From Deltaproteobacteria bacterium (GTDB lineage Bacteria; Desulfobacterota; DSM-4660; Desulfatiglandales; HGW-15): 37,497 bases of DNA. This document shows, one piece after another, positions 23,350-32,297 of the stretch. The position numbers were made by a program, and so were the translations under genes. The stretch is from assembly GCA_016931115.1 (NCBI GenBank), contig JAFGFM010000035.1:1-37497 (forward strand), in the 5' to 3' direction. Below the pieces are notes generated by a model that saw only the letters and a list, made by a program, of their open reading frames with translations, searched no databases and had not been told where the DNA came from. Within the stretch, counting starts at the first letter, position 1. Each line of letters begins with the position of its first letter.

Positions 23350-25266
23350 TCAAATTATTGGCAAGATATCCGGGCAGTAATCACCCGGCATTGTCTTAAT
23401 CAGCCAGCGCCTGTTTAGATCAAGCCTCGAAAAGGTTATATGGATAAGATCACCCGCCTCATCAGCCATCTTATCCTGAAAGCTTTGTATATGATGCCTC
23501 TCTATACCCGAATCTATCAGTATGCCATCAAAACCCTGAGATTCAAGCCTGTTGATTATCTCTTTATCCGGGAGAGATATGGCCTGCCACCAGTATACAT
23601 GCCTCTGCATTTCCCCTGATAACCCGGAATCAGCTCCTGAGCTTACGACAGTGAAGAGAATAGCGCGGTTCCCACCCTTGTAATAAAGGGGGCGCAAATG
23701 GCCGTCAAGATAATGGGGCCTGTCAATATGAGAAGCCTCCAGTAGCCGGGGCACTTCAGTCATATAAGGCGGATCAAAAAAAACAAGCTCACAGGGTGTG
23801 TGAGGGTTCATCTCTGTAAACAGGGACAAGGCCCTTAATACATAATCATGATCATCAACAGATGGCGGAACCATAAGCTGATATGGGTGGGTAACACCTC
23901 GCGCAGCCCTTTTCAGCTCATCCATGGTACGGTTCCTGTGAAGCCATACCTTGCAATATAGATATGCATCATCAATGCGCACCTTTACATCGGCCATTCT
24001 TTCAATGGGGAGGGCCTCTTCACCCCTGAATGAGAGGTCAATATCAGGCATTGGGTAAAAGGATACCTCAAGCCTCTTTTCAGCCTCAATAAAGGCATCC
24101 AGCATCTCATCCTCTGTAAAGGTGTTTGTTGACAGTACCGTGTAGGGCGGAATTTTATCATAGGTAATCCCAAGCCTCTCTGCATCCCGCCTGAACCCTG
24201 TTCCAGGCAGAATGGAGAGTGGGAAGAGCTGAATATCATCACCAAGGTTATTATCAATAATAAACTTGAGGGTATTTTTGAACCCTTCCATGTCATCACC
24301 GGGGAGGCCAAGTATAAGGTCTATCTCTGTGGTGATACCCCTATTCTTCAAAGCCTCTATCCCCTTTATAAAACGATTCAGATCGGTCTTTCTGTTCATA
24401 AGGCGGAGGGCATTTGTATTTGTACTCTGAAGACCTATTTCAAACCATTTGAACCCGGCATCTGCAAGAAGGGCCGCAAGCCCATCATCCACTGAGTCTC
24501 CCCTGATCTCGCTTATCAGGGTCATGTTGTGCTCTTTGTTTATTTTGGCTAGTCTTTTTAAAAGTGAAGGAAGGTCAGGCCTTGCGTTAAATGATGGGTC
24601 AAGGAAATATACCTCCTTTACATCATTTGAAACAGCCCATTCAAACCCCTCTGTAACGAGAGTGTCCGCCTTGAAAAGAGCTCTTTTCCTCGCCTTGCCA
24701 TAGTAGCAATATGAGCATGCATATGTGCAGCCCCGCATGGTCTCAAGCAGCATGCTGTTTTCTATGGAGGGATTAAGTATGCCTGAAAGATATGGGGATC
24801 TGGATGAGCTGAATATTTTGCCTGCATCAGCCTGCCCCCTTTTTTTGAGCCACACCTCTGGCTCAGTAAGGAGCTGTGCAAATATCCTTTCACCTTCACC
24901 ATATACACAAAAATCTATAAGGCTGTTATTTACAAGCATGGCGTTATCTGCTGTCACCTCAGGGCCTCCAAGCACCACCTTTGGTGAATAGCTTTTTTTT
25001 ATCTCCTTAACCAGGTGCAGTATGCGTTTTATGTTCCATACATATGAGGTAAAGCCAATGATATCAGCCCTTATGGCAAGGATACTATCGATTAGCGCTG
25101 TGTCACCCATATATGAGGCGCTTATCTGCGGATAAACAATGATCTCTGTACCCGGTATATGATCCGCTGCCTGTTGCAGGCAAGCTGCGGCAAATGGGAT
25201 ATTACCTGTCCTGCGGCCGAAATTAAGCTGTGGTACAGGAAGCTGAATTAAAAGCGCCTTGATCAT
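23350..25266 (-). CDS. B12-binding radical SAM protein (DUF4080 type)
   Basis: 638 residues. An N-terminal cobalamin-binding domain (about 1-135; IIGFTSYVWNIKRILHLVKEIKK and VVLGGPEVT) is followed by a radical SAM core, with the [4Fe-4S] ligands C180, C184 and C187 in RGCTYACSYCYYG. Further core features are YFLDPSFNARP, LISEIRGDSVDD, WFEIGLQSTN and IDLILGLPGDD. A C-terminal domain of about 250 residues matches DUF4080. The classic DxHxxGx cobalamin lower ligand is not evident, as is common in this class. Substrate unknown; such enzymes often methylate or cleave unactivated carbons. Gap of 18 bp to the Hsp33-like gene upstream, 133 bp to gltA downstream. Confidence 0.88.
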   Translation of the reverse strand: MIKALLIQLPVPQLNFGRRTGNIPFAAACLQQAADHIPGTEIIVYPQISASYMGDTALIDSILAIRADIIGFTSYVWNIKRILHLVKEIKKSYSPKVVLGGPEVTADNAMLVNNSLIDFCVYGEGERIFAQLLTEPEVWLKKRGQADAGKIFSSSRSPYLSGILNPSIENSMLLETMRGCTYACSYCYYGKARKRALFKADTLVTEGFEWAVSNDVKEVYFLDPSFNARPDLPSLLKRLAKINKEHNMTLISEIRGDSVDDGLAALLADAGFKWFEIGLQSTNTNALRLMNRKTDLNRFIKGIEALKNRGITTEIDLILGLPGDDMEGFKNTLKFIIDNNLGDDIQLFPLSILPGTGFRRDAERLGITYDKIPPYTVLSTNTFTEDEMLDAFIEAEKRLEVSFYPMPDIDLSFRGEEALPIERMADVKVRIDDAYLYCKVWLHRNRTMDELKRAARGVTHPYQLMVPPSVDDHDYVLRALSLFTEMNPHTPCELVFFDPPYMTEVPRLLEASHIDRPHYLDGHLRPLYYKGGNRAILFTVVSSGADSGLSGEMQRHVYWWQAISLPDKEIINRLESQGFDGILIDSGIERHHIQSFQDKMADEAGDLIHITFSRLDLNRRWLIKTMPGDYCPDILPII

Positions 25267-25284
25267 AAAACCCCTGTGCTGAAA

Positions 25285-26040
25285 TCACCGGCTGATAAGA
25301 TATTTTCTGCTGCACCTTGGGCATGAGACCTCAAGGTGATCGAGGTTGCCCCAGAGCTCATTCTGCTGATCGTCAGGAAGTGATTGAATCATTTTTGTAA
25401 TCATCTGCATATTGCAGGGGCATTCATAAAAAAGGAGCATCTCCTGGAGCAGGGTGATTTTATTATCTGCAGCAAGGCCAAAGCAGCGTGATATCAATTC
25501 GCTGTCAGTTAACCCCTCTATTTTTTCAAACCTGCCGCCAGGTAAAGGTCTTAAAAGTACACCTTTACCTTTGTCATCAACAGCAATGCGTATAAGGGTC
25601 TGCTCTGATTCAGCAAAGTAATGCTCAACCGCCTCAACAGGGTCATGTGTAAATAATGAAAAGCGGCTCTGCGTAACAGGCGAATTCTTTGCCTGTCTCT
25701 GGACAGCCACAAGGTTCCTTTCAGGATCGCTCTTAAGCAGGGTCCCGCACATCATGCCGTTTGGCTCCACTCCGCAGAAGAGCCCGGTGCTTAATCGCGG
25801 GAATGTTACTGACCATCCCCAGTATTCGGTTTCAGGGAGTGATACTGCTGCAAGCCCTGCCGCAGCTAACATGCGAAAAAGCATGGTGGTTTTACCCTTT
25901 TCCGGGACAGCTATTTCATACCTGCCGCAATAGGCCATGTAGCCTTCCCATATCTGTTCCGCCTCACCGGTAACGACTATAAGATCAGCGTCTTCCCAGT
26001 GGTACCTGTAATAGTGTGCAAGGTGCATATTTCTATTCAT
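25285..26040 (-). CDS. Hsp33-family protein (redox-switch zinc motif)
   Basis: 251 residues. The C-terminus carries a four-cysteine site C208-x-C210-x29-C240-x2-C243 (ECPCN...CPRCSRKY). This is the CxC-x(27-32)-CxxC arrangement of the Hsp33 zinc switch, which releases zinc and activates holdase function when oxidised. Supporting core elements are YMAYCGRYEIAVPEKGKTTMLFRMLAAAGL and the ISRCFGLAADNKITLLQEMLLFYECPC run that leads to the switch. The N-terminal part is more diverged than in ordinary Hsp33 and the protein is shorter (about 290 usual), so it may be a lineage-specific version. It is cytoplasmic. Placed between an HD hydrolase and a radical SAM enzyme. Confidence 0.72.
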   Translation of the reverse strand: MNRNMHLAHYYRYHWEDADLIVVTGEAEQIWEGYMAYCGRYEIAVPEKGKTTMLFRMLAAAGLAAVSLPETEYWGWSVTFPRLSTGLFCGVEPNGMMCGTLLKSDPERNLVAVQRQAKNSPVTQSRFSLFTHDPVEAVEHYFAESEQTLIRIAVDDKGKGVLLRPLPGGRFEKIEGLTDSELISRCFGLAADNKITLLQEMLLFYECPCNMQMITKMIQSLPDDQQNELWGNLDHLEVSCPRCSRKYLISR

Positions 26041-26088
26041 ATTTACTCAATGTTATTTAATAAACCTGTATATCTATTAAGCCCGGAA

Positions 26089-26724
26089 CTAGTCAGCGCC
26101 GCTGCATTCCTTGAGAAATCTCTCAAAAAAGCTCTCCATAAAGGCGTGTCTTTCAAGGGCGATCCTGAGACCCTCTTTAGTAAGAATACGATCTTTTACC
26201 TTTACGAGTTTAACCCTGTACTCACGGTAACAGGTATCATTTTTAGAGTAGGATTCGCTCTCTTCAGGGGTTATATCGGGGTTGTGCAGGGTTGCTCCAA
26301 CCTCGCCTGCAAAGAGGAATGCCCGGCCTATACCAACAGCACCAATTGAGTCAAGCTTGTCTGCATCAAACAGCACCTTTGCCTCAATGGTTTCAGGGAT
26401 ATTTTTACCCCTGAACCTGTGTGTCCTTATGGCATGTATAATATTCTTTCTGCCTGCATCAGGTATAGTGAGCTTTTTCAGGATCTCTGCTGCGAGTTCA
26501 GCCCCCTTTTCAGCGTGACATATCCTGCCCTTTGCCCTGTCCTGAAATGGCCGACCAATATCGTGCAGGTAGGCCGCGATCCCCAGTATATCAAGGTCTG
26601 CCCCCTCAACCTTACCGATCCTCATGCAGAGGTCATAGACCCTTTTGGTGTGATACCAGTCATGGCTACCGCTTGATTCAGCAGCCATCTTTTTTGCCGC
26701 CTCTTTTATATATTCCATGTCCAA
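26089..26724 (-). CDS. HD-domain phosphohydrolase
   Basis: 211 residues; a nearby in-frame ATG (26718) is also possible. HD enzymes are metal-dependent phosphohydrolases, often acting on nucleotides. The motif residues are H in GSHDWYHTKRV, the HD pair in AAYLHDIGRPF, and D in KVLFDADKLDSIGAVGIGRAF, the arrangement of the YedJ/COG1418 type. The chain is all-helical, without membrane segments. It starts 12 bp after the topA stop and ends 48 bp before the Hsp33-like gene, so it belongs to the same transcript. Substrate unknown. Confidence 0.87.
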   Translation of the reverse strand: MDMEYIKEAAKKMAAESSGSHDWYHTKRVYDLCMRIGKVEGADLDILGIAAYLHDIGRPFQDRAKGRICHAEKGAELAAEILKKLTIPDAGRKNIIHAIRTHRFRGKNIPETIEAKVLFDADKLDSIGAVGIGRAFLFAGEVGATLHNPDITPEESESYSKNDTCYREYRVKLVKVKDRILTKEGLRIALERHAFMESFFERFLKECSGAD

Positions 26725-26736
26725 TTTAAATATCTC

Positions 26737-29334
26737 TTATAAATCCTGATCCTGGCTGCCCTCTTCCTGCATGGCATTTTCCATTTTCGGTATATAGTTT
26801 TCTCCTATCTCTTGACCTTGCAGGTTTTTTATCACTGGCAGAGGATTTCTTTTTTCATGCTCATCAAGGGCCTTTTCCCACTGCTTCTTTGTCTTTTCAT
26901 CAAGGGGGGCCCATCCCATCCTGCCCCTGCATTTAGGAAACTTTGAGCAGCTGAGCCAGGGGCCTCTGGCGCTTCTCCTTATATTGAGATTTGACTCACA
27001 CTTGGGGCACTTGAGGTCTGTGAGAAGCGGCGGTGCCTTTGGCAATGTGATAAAACCCTTCTTATCCATGTTAAGGATGCCATCACATTCAGGGTATCTT
27101 TTACAGCTGATAAATGGCCCGAAACGCCCCTTTTTCATGAGCATCGGCTCTCCACATTTTGGGCAGGCTATGTCAGTCTGCTCCGGCACAGAGGGCGCCC
27201 CGTTCCGGTCTATGGGCGCGGCATATTTACAGTTCGGGTAGCTTGCACAGCTTAAGAATCGCCCGTTTTTACCAAAGCGGTATACTGTCCCGCTCCCGCA
27301 CTGGGGGCATTTATGGGGCGCAGGTTCTGTCTCAGCCTTTGCATGCTCCATATCACTGTATGCCTTTTCAAGGTCGGTCTTAAAGGGGCCATAAAAATCC
27401 CTGAGCATCTGCACCCAGTCAGCATGCTTATCAGCTATGTCATCAAGCTTCTGTTCCATGTCCCTGGTATATCCTACCTGCAGGATGTCAGCGAATGCAT
27501 CAACAAGCTTATCAGTAACAACCTTGCCCAGGTCTGTTGCATAGAAACGATTCTTTATCTTTTCAGAATATTTCCTGTTCTGTATGACCTGTATTATCTG
27601 GGCATAGGTGCTTGGCCTGCCAATACCCTCTGCCTCAAGCTTCTTCACAAGTGACGCCTCAGTATACCTGGGCGGGGGTGATGTAAAATACTGCATGGGT
27701 TCAATATGTAATGCTGCAACCTGCTGACTGTTTTTTAACGCAGGCAGGGTAGCCTCATCAGATGAGCTGGGCACACCAATAACCCTGTAATAACCGTCAA
27801 AGATAAGCACCCTTCCTGATGCTTTGAATATGAATTCATCTCCGTTATCAATACCTGAAATCAGGACTGATGTATAATCCCATTCCGCCTCGTTCATCTG
27901 ACATGAAACAAACCTATCCCATATGATCCTGTAAAGCTTGTATTGTTGATCAGTAAGTGATGATCTTACCCTGTCAGGGGTGAGTGTTACATCTGTAGGC
28001 CTGATCGCCTCATGCGCCTCCTGGGCCGATTTGTTTGAAGAGGCAAAATAGTTAGGTTTTTGAGGGAGATATTTTTCCCCATAATTCTTTGCTATGAATT
28101 CCCTTGCCATTGAGATGGCATCAGGAGAAATATGAGTTGAATCGGTTCTCATATAGGTGATAAGGCCTACAGAACCCATACCGCTTATTTCCACACCCTC
28201 ATAAAGTGCCTGTGCTGTGCGCATAGTAGCCTGTGTTGTAAAACCCAGTTGATTTACGGCTGCCTGCTGAAGGGTGCTGGTAATATATGGTGCGTTGGCC
28301 CTGTTCTTTGTACGTTTTGTCTGGATAGATTTAATGCGCCACTCAGGGCCTTTTTCCGCATGACCCTTAAGCATCACAAACAAACCGCTCCGGCTGTTTT
28401 TATCCTGCTCCTCTTCCTCTATCTTTTTATCAAGTATAAAACCTGTTCTTTTAGCTGTATCAAGCGCTTCCTGGAAATTTTGCGGTTTAAATTTATTACC
28501 GTTTACCTCTGTCAGTTCCGCTGTAAAACCTGCATGGTCACAGAGCCATTTATTCTTCTCATCAAGTGTCCTGCCTGTTAATCGCCCCTTTGCCTTTGGC
28601 AATGACTTTTCAAACCATGCCCTCAGTTCATCTCCAAGTTTTACGCATGATGCAAGGTCAGAGGTGAAGTATCCTGTTATCTTCCAGTATTCCTCTGGTA
28701 TGAATGACTCTATCTCCCTTTCTCTCTCAACGAGCAGCCTTACTGCTACAGACTGCACCCTGCCTGCGCTTAAACCCCCTGCCACCTTTTTCCAGAGGAG
28801 CGGAGAGACCTGGTATCCAACGATCCTGTCAAGTATCCTCCTTGCCTGCTGTGCATTGACCTTATCCATGTCAATATGCTGAGGTTGACTGAATGCCTTT
28901 TCTATCTCCTGTTTGGTGATGGCATTAAACACAACACGTTTGGCGGTTTTGATATCAATATCAAGGGCCTCTGCGAGGTGCCATGCTATGGCCTCCCCTT
29001 CACGGTCAAGGTCTGTGGCAAGCCATATGCCTGATGCCCCTTTTGCAGCAGTCTTAAGCTCCTTTACTGTTGTACCCTTACCCTTGATTATCTGATAGGT
29101 CGGCGCAAAGTCATTCTCAAGATCAACACCGGGCACAGGGTTTTTGACACCTTTCGGATTTTTGCCGGGGAGATCCCTCACATGCCCTACCGATGCCATT
29201 ACAATATAGTCCTTGCCCAGGTATTTATTTATGGTGCGCGCCTTGGCCGGAGACTCAACAATAACAAGCTGTTTACCTGTCTGGGTTTTCCGGCTTGCTG
29301 TCTTAGAACTCTTTTCTTTTTTATCTTCTATCAT
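26737..29334 (-). CDS. topA: DNA topoisomerase I (type IA)
   Basis: 865 residues. It relaxes negative supercoils through a 5'-phosphotyrosine link. TOPRIM domain: KQLVIVESPAKARTINKYLG at about 22-41, with the DLDREGEAIAWHL acidic cluster. The catalytic tyrosine is in MGSVGLITYMRTDSTHIS. Three C-terminal zinc fingers of the topoisomerase type follow (CPQC...CASYPNC, CPKC...CKRYPEC, CPKC...CSKFPKC), in line with the normal length. A lysine-rich stretch (KKEKSSKTASRKTQTGK) precedes the TOPRIM domain. It lies directly downstream of dprA. Confidence 0.96.
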   Translation of the reverse strand: MIEDKKEKSSKTASRKTQTGKQLVIVESPAKARTINKYLGKDYIVMASVGHVRDLPGKNPKGVKNPVPGVDLENDFAPTYQIIKGKGTTVKELKTAAKGASGIWLATDLDREGEAIAWHLAEALDIDIKTAKRVVFNAITKQEIEKAFSQPQHIDMDKVNAQQARRILDRIVGYQVSPLLWKKVAGGLSAGRVQSVAVRLLVEREREIESFIPEEYWKITGYFTSDLASCVKLGDELRAWFEKSLPKAKGRLTGRTLDEKNKWLCDHAGFTAELTEVNGNKFKPQNFQEALDTAKRTGFILDKKIEEEEQDKNSRSGLFVMLKGHAEKGPEWRIKSIQTKRTKNRANAPYITSTLQQAAVNQLGFTTQATMRTAQALYEGVEISGMGSVGLITYMRTDSTHISPDAISMAREFIAKNYGEKYLPQKPNYFASSNKSAQEAHEAIRPTDVTLTPDRVRSSLTDQQYKLYRIIWDRFVSCQMNEAEWDYTSVLISGIDNGDEFIFKASGRVLIFDGYYRVIGVPSSSDEATLPALKNSQQVAALHIEPMQYFTSPPPRYTEASLVKKLEAEGIGRPSTYAQIIQVIQNRKYSEKIKNRFYATDLGKVVTDKLVDAFADILQVGYTRDMEQKLDDIADKHADWVQMLRDFYGPFKTDLEKAYSDMEHAKAETEPAPHKCPQCGSGTVYRFGKNGRFLSCASYPNCKYAAPIDRNGAPSVPEQTDIACPKCGEPMLMKKGRFGPFISCKRYPECDGILNMDKKGFITLPKAPPLLTDLKCPKCESNLNIRRSARGPWLSCSKFPKCRGRMGWAPLDEKTKKQWEKALDEHEKRNPLPVIKNLQGQEIGENYIPKMENAMQEEGSQDQDL

Positions 29335-29382
29335 TCTTAATATGATTCCAGTCTCTGAATATTGTTTTATAGATTAAACAAG

Positions 29383-30495
29383 TTACTTCACAAACATCTT
29401 TCCGGGCAACTGTTTTATGATACCCTTGAGCTCCAGTTTAGTAAGGGTACCTGAAAGCTCGCCTGAGACGATATTGCCCTGCTTCTGGATCTCATCAATG
29501 TGCATCGGGTAATCACCGATTATGTCAAAGATGGTTTTTTCAATATCATTCATCTCAGGCAAAATCCTTTTTATCATGGTATCACCCTTGGGAATTCCGG
29601 GATAATTCATGCCAAGAGATTCCATGATGTCATCCGCATTTTCAACAAGCATGGCCCCATGTTTTATCAAAAAATGGCATCCCCTGCTCTTATAAGATTC
29701 TATGCTCCCCGGAACAGCAAATACATCCTTGCCCTGGTCAAGTGCAATGGAGGCTGTTATCAGTGAACCGCTGTTTTTTGTGGCCTCAACAACCAGCACT
29801 CCCTTTGATAGACCGCTTATGATCCTGTTTCTCTGCGGGAAATTGGGTGGAGAAGGTGATGTCCCCATTGGGAATTCAGACACAATGGTCCCGCTTTCAC
29901 ATACTTTATCATATAGCTTTCTGTTGGCTAACGGGTATACTATATCTATACCGTTTCCAAGCACTGCAACTGTAAAACCCTTTCCTGCAATACAACCCCA
30001 ATGTGACCATGCATCAATACCGAGGGCCATGCCGCTTACAATGCCAAGGCCTCGCCTCGCAAGCCCCTGACCAAATTCCTCTGCCACCTTTAATCCATAA
30101 TGTGTAGCATTCCTCGACCCGACAATCGCTATAAAGCTTTTGCTTTGAGGGATACATGCGCCTTTCATATAAAGGATCATGGGCGGGTCATGTATCTCTT
30201 TCAGTGGCGCAGGATACTCAGGGTCATGGAATGTAACAATCCTTGCGCCGCATGCCCCGGCCTTTTTTATTTCCGCTTCAGGGTCAATTTCAAAACGCTG
30301 GTTTACTATATCCTGAACAGTCTCTTTCCTGAGGCCATTCACATCGGATAACTCCGATTTGGATGCCCTGATAATTCGCTCAGGATCACCAAACTTTGAT
30401 AAAAGATTCTTAAAAGTTACATTCCCTATACCTTTTACCCCGGACAGGGCAATCCAGTAGCATTTTTTATTCGACCATAAGGACATCTGTGCCAA
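29383..30495 (-). CDS. dprA: DNA-processing protein DprA/Smf
   Basis: 370 residues from a TTG at 30495; ATG 30486 (MSLWSNKK) is an alternative and neither has a good ribosome site. DprA loads RecA on incoming single-stranded DNA during transformation. It shows an N-terminal SAM/HhH-like region (ALSGVKGIGNVTFKNLLSKFGDPERI), the Rossmann core FIAIVGSRNATHYGL, IVSGMALGIDAWSHWG, ERNRIISG-like QRNRIISGLS and GSLITASIALDQGKDVFAVPG, and a C-terminal winged helix (DIEKTIFDIIGDYPMHIDEI). No other competence gene lies in the window. A weak promoter (TTGACT-17-TGTATA) lies at 30551-30523. Confidence 0.94.
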   Translation of the reverse strand: MAQMSLWSNKKCYWIALSGVKGIGNVTFKNLLSKFGDPERIIRASKSELSDVNGLRKETVQDIVNQRFEIDPEAEIKKAGACGARIVTFHDPEYPAPLKEIHDPPMILYMKGACIPQSKSFIAIVGSRNATHYGLKVAEEFGQGLARRGLGIVSGMALGIDAWSHWGCIAGKGFTVAVLGNGIDIVYPLANRKLYDKVCESGTIVSEFPMGTSPSPPNFPQRNRIISGLSKGVLVVEATKNSGSLITASIALDQGKDVFAVPGSIESYKSRGCHFLIKHGAMLVENADDIMESLGMNYPGIPKGDTMIKRILPEMNDIEKTIFDIIGDYPMHIDEIQKQGNIVSGELSGTLTKLELKGIIKQLPGKMFVK

Positions 30496-30522
30496 CCCGG
30501 TTAGTATTGAATACGGCGGGAA

Positions 30523-30551
30523 TATACAACAGAGCTGTATTTAGTAGTCAA
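30523..30551 (-). promoter_or_regulatory. Possible promoter for dprA
   Basis: On the minus strand TTGACT (30551-30546) and TGTATA (30528-30523) are 17 bp apart, about 28 bases before the dprA start. Only a moderate match to the consensus. Confidence 0.4.
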
Positions 30552-30573
30552 GCTTTTTCTTTAAGAGACCTTT

Positions 30574-31686
30574 TTATTGGGCAGAGCAGTTTGCCTTTGC
30601 TGAGATATAATCAGGTATCTCTGTCCATGATACGCTTTTCATGTATGCGCCTGTTTCAATCTGTTCAGGTGCAACAAGAACAATTGCTGTTGCAGTATCA
30701 GGGTATGTATCAATTACCATTGCAATGCCAAAATGGCGGTCAGGAAGGATGACCATCTCTTCCCAGACCTTAAGTATCTTTTCAGGCTTTGGGTCTTTCA
30801 CAATATTGGATTCTACTATCTCAAAGACGTTACCATTTTTTATACCGGCATTGCTGCCTTTATCCATATATATTAAATTATATTGATGTATCAGGGTCAG
30901 GTTGTGTTCTGCCGCAACGATATTTGCAAGGATATCCCCACTGTTTGATTCAGGAAGTATACAACCGGGAATAACCCTCAAAGGTAATATGATATCATCT
31001 ATATTGATAGGAGTGTGGGCCTCTGTTATCTTTGCCTGGTAAACGTTCTCCTTCTCCCTTAATACCTCTTCCTTCAATGTAAAACCGGTTTTTTTCTCAA
31101 TAACAAGTTTACCGGAGACATCAAAAACATAACCTGACTTTTCTTTTGTTACAGGGTGTATTACACGCTGTGATACCTTCCCGATGCTGAACTCATCACC
31201 TGTATTGATCTTTTTAGTATTCTCAAAAATTACATATACAGTATCATCCTTGCTCAGAATAATATTCTTATCTGAGCTGGCAAAGAGTGTACCCCATGTG
31301 TCTATTTTTTCAGACGAGTAAAAGCCCATTTTATTGGTGTTTATTATCCCGTGGATGTCAATACCAGTGAAAGGTGACGGTTCTTCAGCCTTCGCAACCT
31401 CAGGCACGGTTTTTTCCGGTTGGGCAATAAGCTCAGAGATCTCATATAGGGTAATTACATCACCTGGAATAAGCAGGTGCGGGTTTGTAATAAAACTGTT
31501 CATCTCCCACAATTTTGGCCACACGCTGTTGTCACCGTAGTAACGCTCACAAATATCCCATAGAGTATCACCTTTAATGACGGTGTGAGTCATTTTTTCA
31601 GCGGCTATGGAAAGGGGGGAATAGAGTATGGCTGTGACAAAAAAGAACAACGATATTTTGAATAACTGTATTTTTATCTTTTTCAT
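30574..31686 (-). CDS. Exported LysM-domain protein
   Basis: 370 residues from ATG 31686, which opens a signal peptide (MKKIKIQLFKISLFFFVTAILYSPLSIAA); a longer frame from 31749 has 21 unlikely extra residues. A LysM domain follows directly (THTVIKGDTLWDICERYYGDNSVWPKLWEMNSFITNPHLLIPGDVITLY, about 32-80), so the protein binds peptidoglycan. The remainder is beta-rich, contains LSKDDTVYVIFENTKKINTGDEFSIG and matches no enzyme that I recognise. Such LysM proteins precede dprA in several deltaproteobacteria. It is the first gene of the long minus-strand set. Confidence 0.85.
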   Translation of the reverse strand: MKKIKIQLFKISLFFFVTAILYSPLSIAAEKMTHTVIKGDTLWDICERYYGDNSVWPKLWEMNSFITNPHLLIPGDVITLYEISELIAQPEKTVPEVAKAEEPSPFTGIDIHGIINTNKMGFYSSEKIDTWGTLFASSDKNIILSKDDTVYVIFENTKKINTGDEFSIGKVSQRVIHPVTKEKSGYVFDVSGKLVIEKKTGFTLKEEVLREKENVYQAKITEAHTPINIDDIILPLRVIPGCILPESNSGDILANIVAAEHNLTLIHQYNLIYMDKGSNAGIKNGNVFEIVESNIVKDPKPEKILKVWEEMVILPDRHFGIAMVIDTYPDTATAIVLVAPEQIETGAYMKSVSWTEIPDYISAKANCSAQ

Positions 31687-31890
31687 AGGTGAATATCCTG
31701 TAATTGTTTGGATTTTTGATAAATTACATCTTTCAGTGATTATTGTCAAACGATTTTTACCCTGAATTAGTTCAAGTTAATTTGTTTTAAGTAATATTTT
31801 TACTAAACGATCCATATCCCCACTTTTTTACTATGCCAAAAAAGTATATACTTACCGGGGAAATGCAAAATTGATGCCTGAAAGGAGGTT

Positions 31891-32079
31891 TTGAGTCATG
31901 ATTTTTTTATAAACAGACGGAAGTTTATGGGTAAAAATATATTTGAACAGGATCAGATGAAACAGGCGGTGGAAATCGGGTTAGGGGTTTCAGGCCCTGA
32001 TGATATAGAGATCGTGACAGATGATTCTATCAGCAAGGCATATGCGGATAAGATTACAGGAATATTGATGAAAGGTTAG
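31891..32079 (+). CDS. Short hypothetical protein, possibly frameshifted at its start
   Basis: 62 codons from a TTG at 31891, or 50 from ATG 31927. The strong AAAGGAGG at 31881-31888 is placed for the ATG at 31898, but that frame ends after four codons because of the T7 run at 31902-31908. One more T would join that ATG to this frame. The sequence MKQAVEIGLGVSGPDDIEIVTDDSISKAYADKITGILMKG looks like a real, soluble small protein. No family recognised. A terminator lies 86 bp downstream. Confidence 0.5.
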   Translation: MSHDFFINRRKFMGKNIFEQDQMKQAVEIGLGVSGPDDIEIVTDDSISKAYADKITGILMKG

Positions 32080-32084
32080 TAAAA

Positions 32085-32141
32085 CAGGGTAGACACGCCC
32101 GCCGTCGCAGGGCTATGGCGCAGCAAGCAGGTCTATCCCTG
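32085..32141. repeat. Imperfect palindromic repeat with nested element
   Basis: CAGGGTAGAC (32085-32094) and GTCTATCCCTG (32131-32141) form arms with one unpaired base. Between them is GCCCGCCGTCGCAGGGCTATGGCGC, the reverse complement of the element at 14303 and 37137. Confidence 0.75.
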
Positions 32142-32164
32142 CAATCTCTTAAAACATATTATCT

Positions 32165-32194
32165 GGTTCCTGTGTTCGGCAGGAACCTGTTTTT
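32165..32194 (+). terminator. Rho-independent terminator
   Basis: GGTTCCTG (32165-32172) and CAGGAACC (32180-32187) form a perfect 8-bp stem, followed by TGTTTTT. It can end transcription from the short plus-strand gene and, on the other strand, lies beyond abiEii. Confidence 0.75.
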
Positions 32195-32297
32195 ATACGC
32201 TCTGCATTGAATTAGCCTAACGATGAATAATGTATTGAATGAATTATCTGCAGAGCGTCAAGGCATATGTCTCCACGGACTGTTGGAACAGGAAAAA

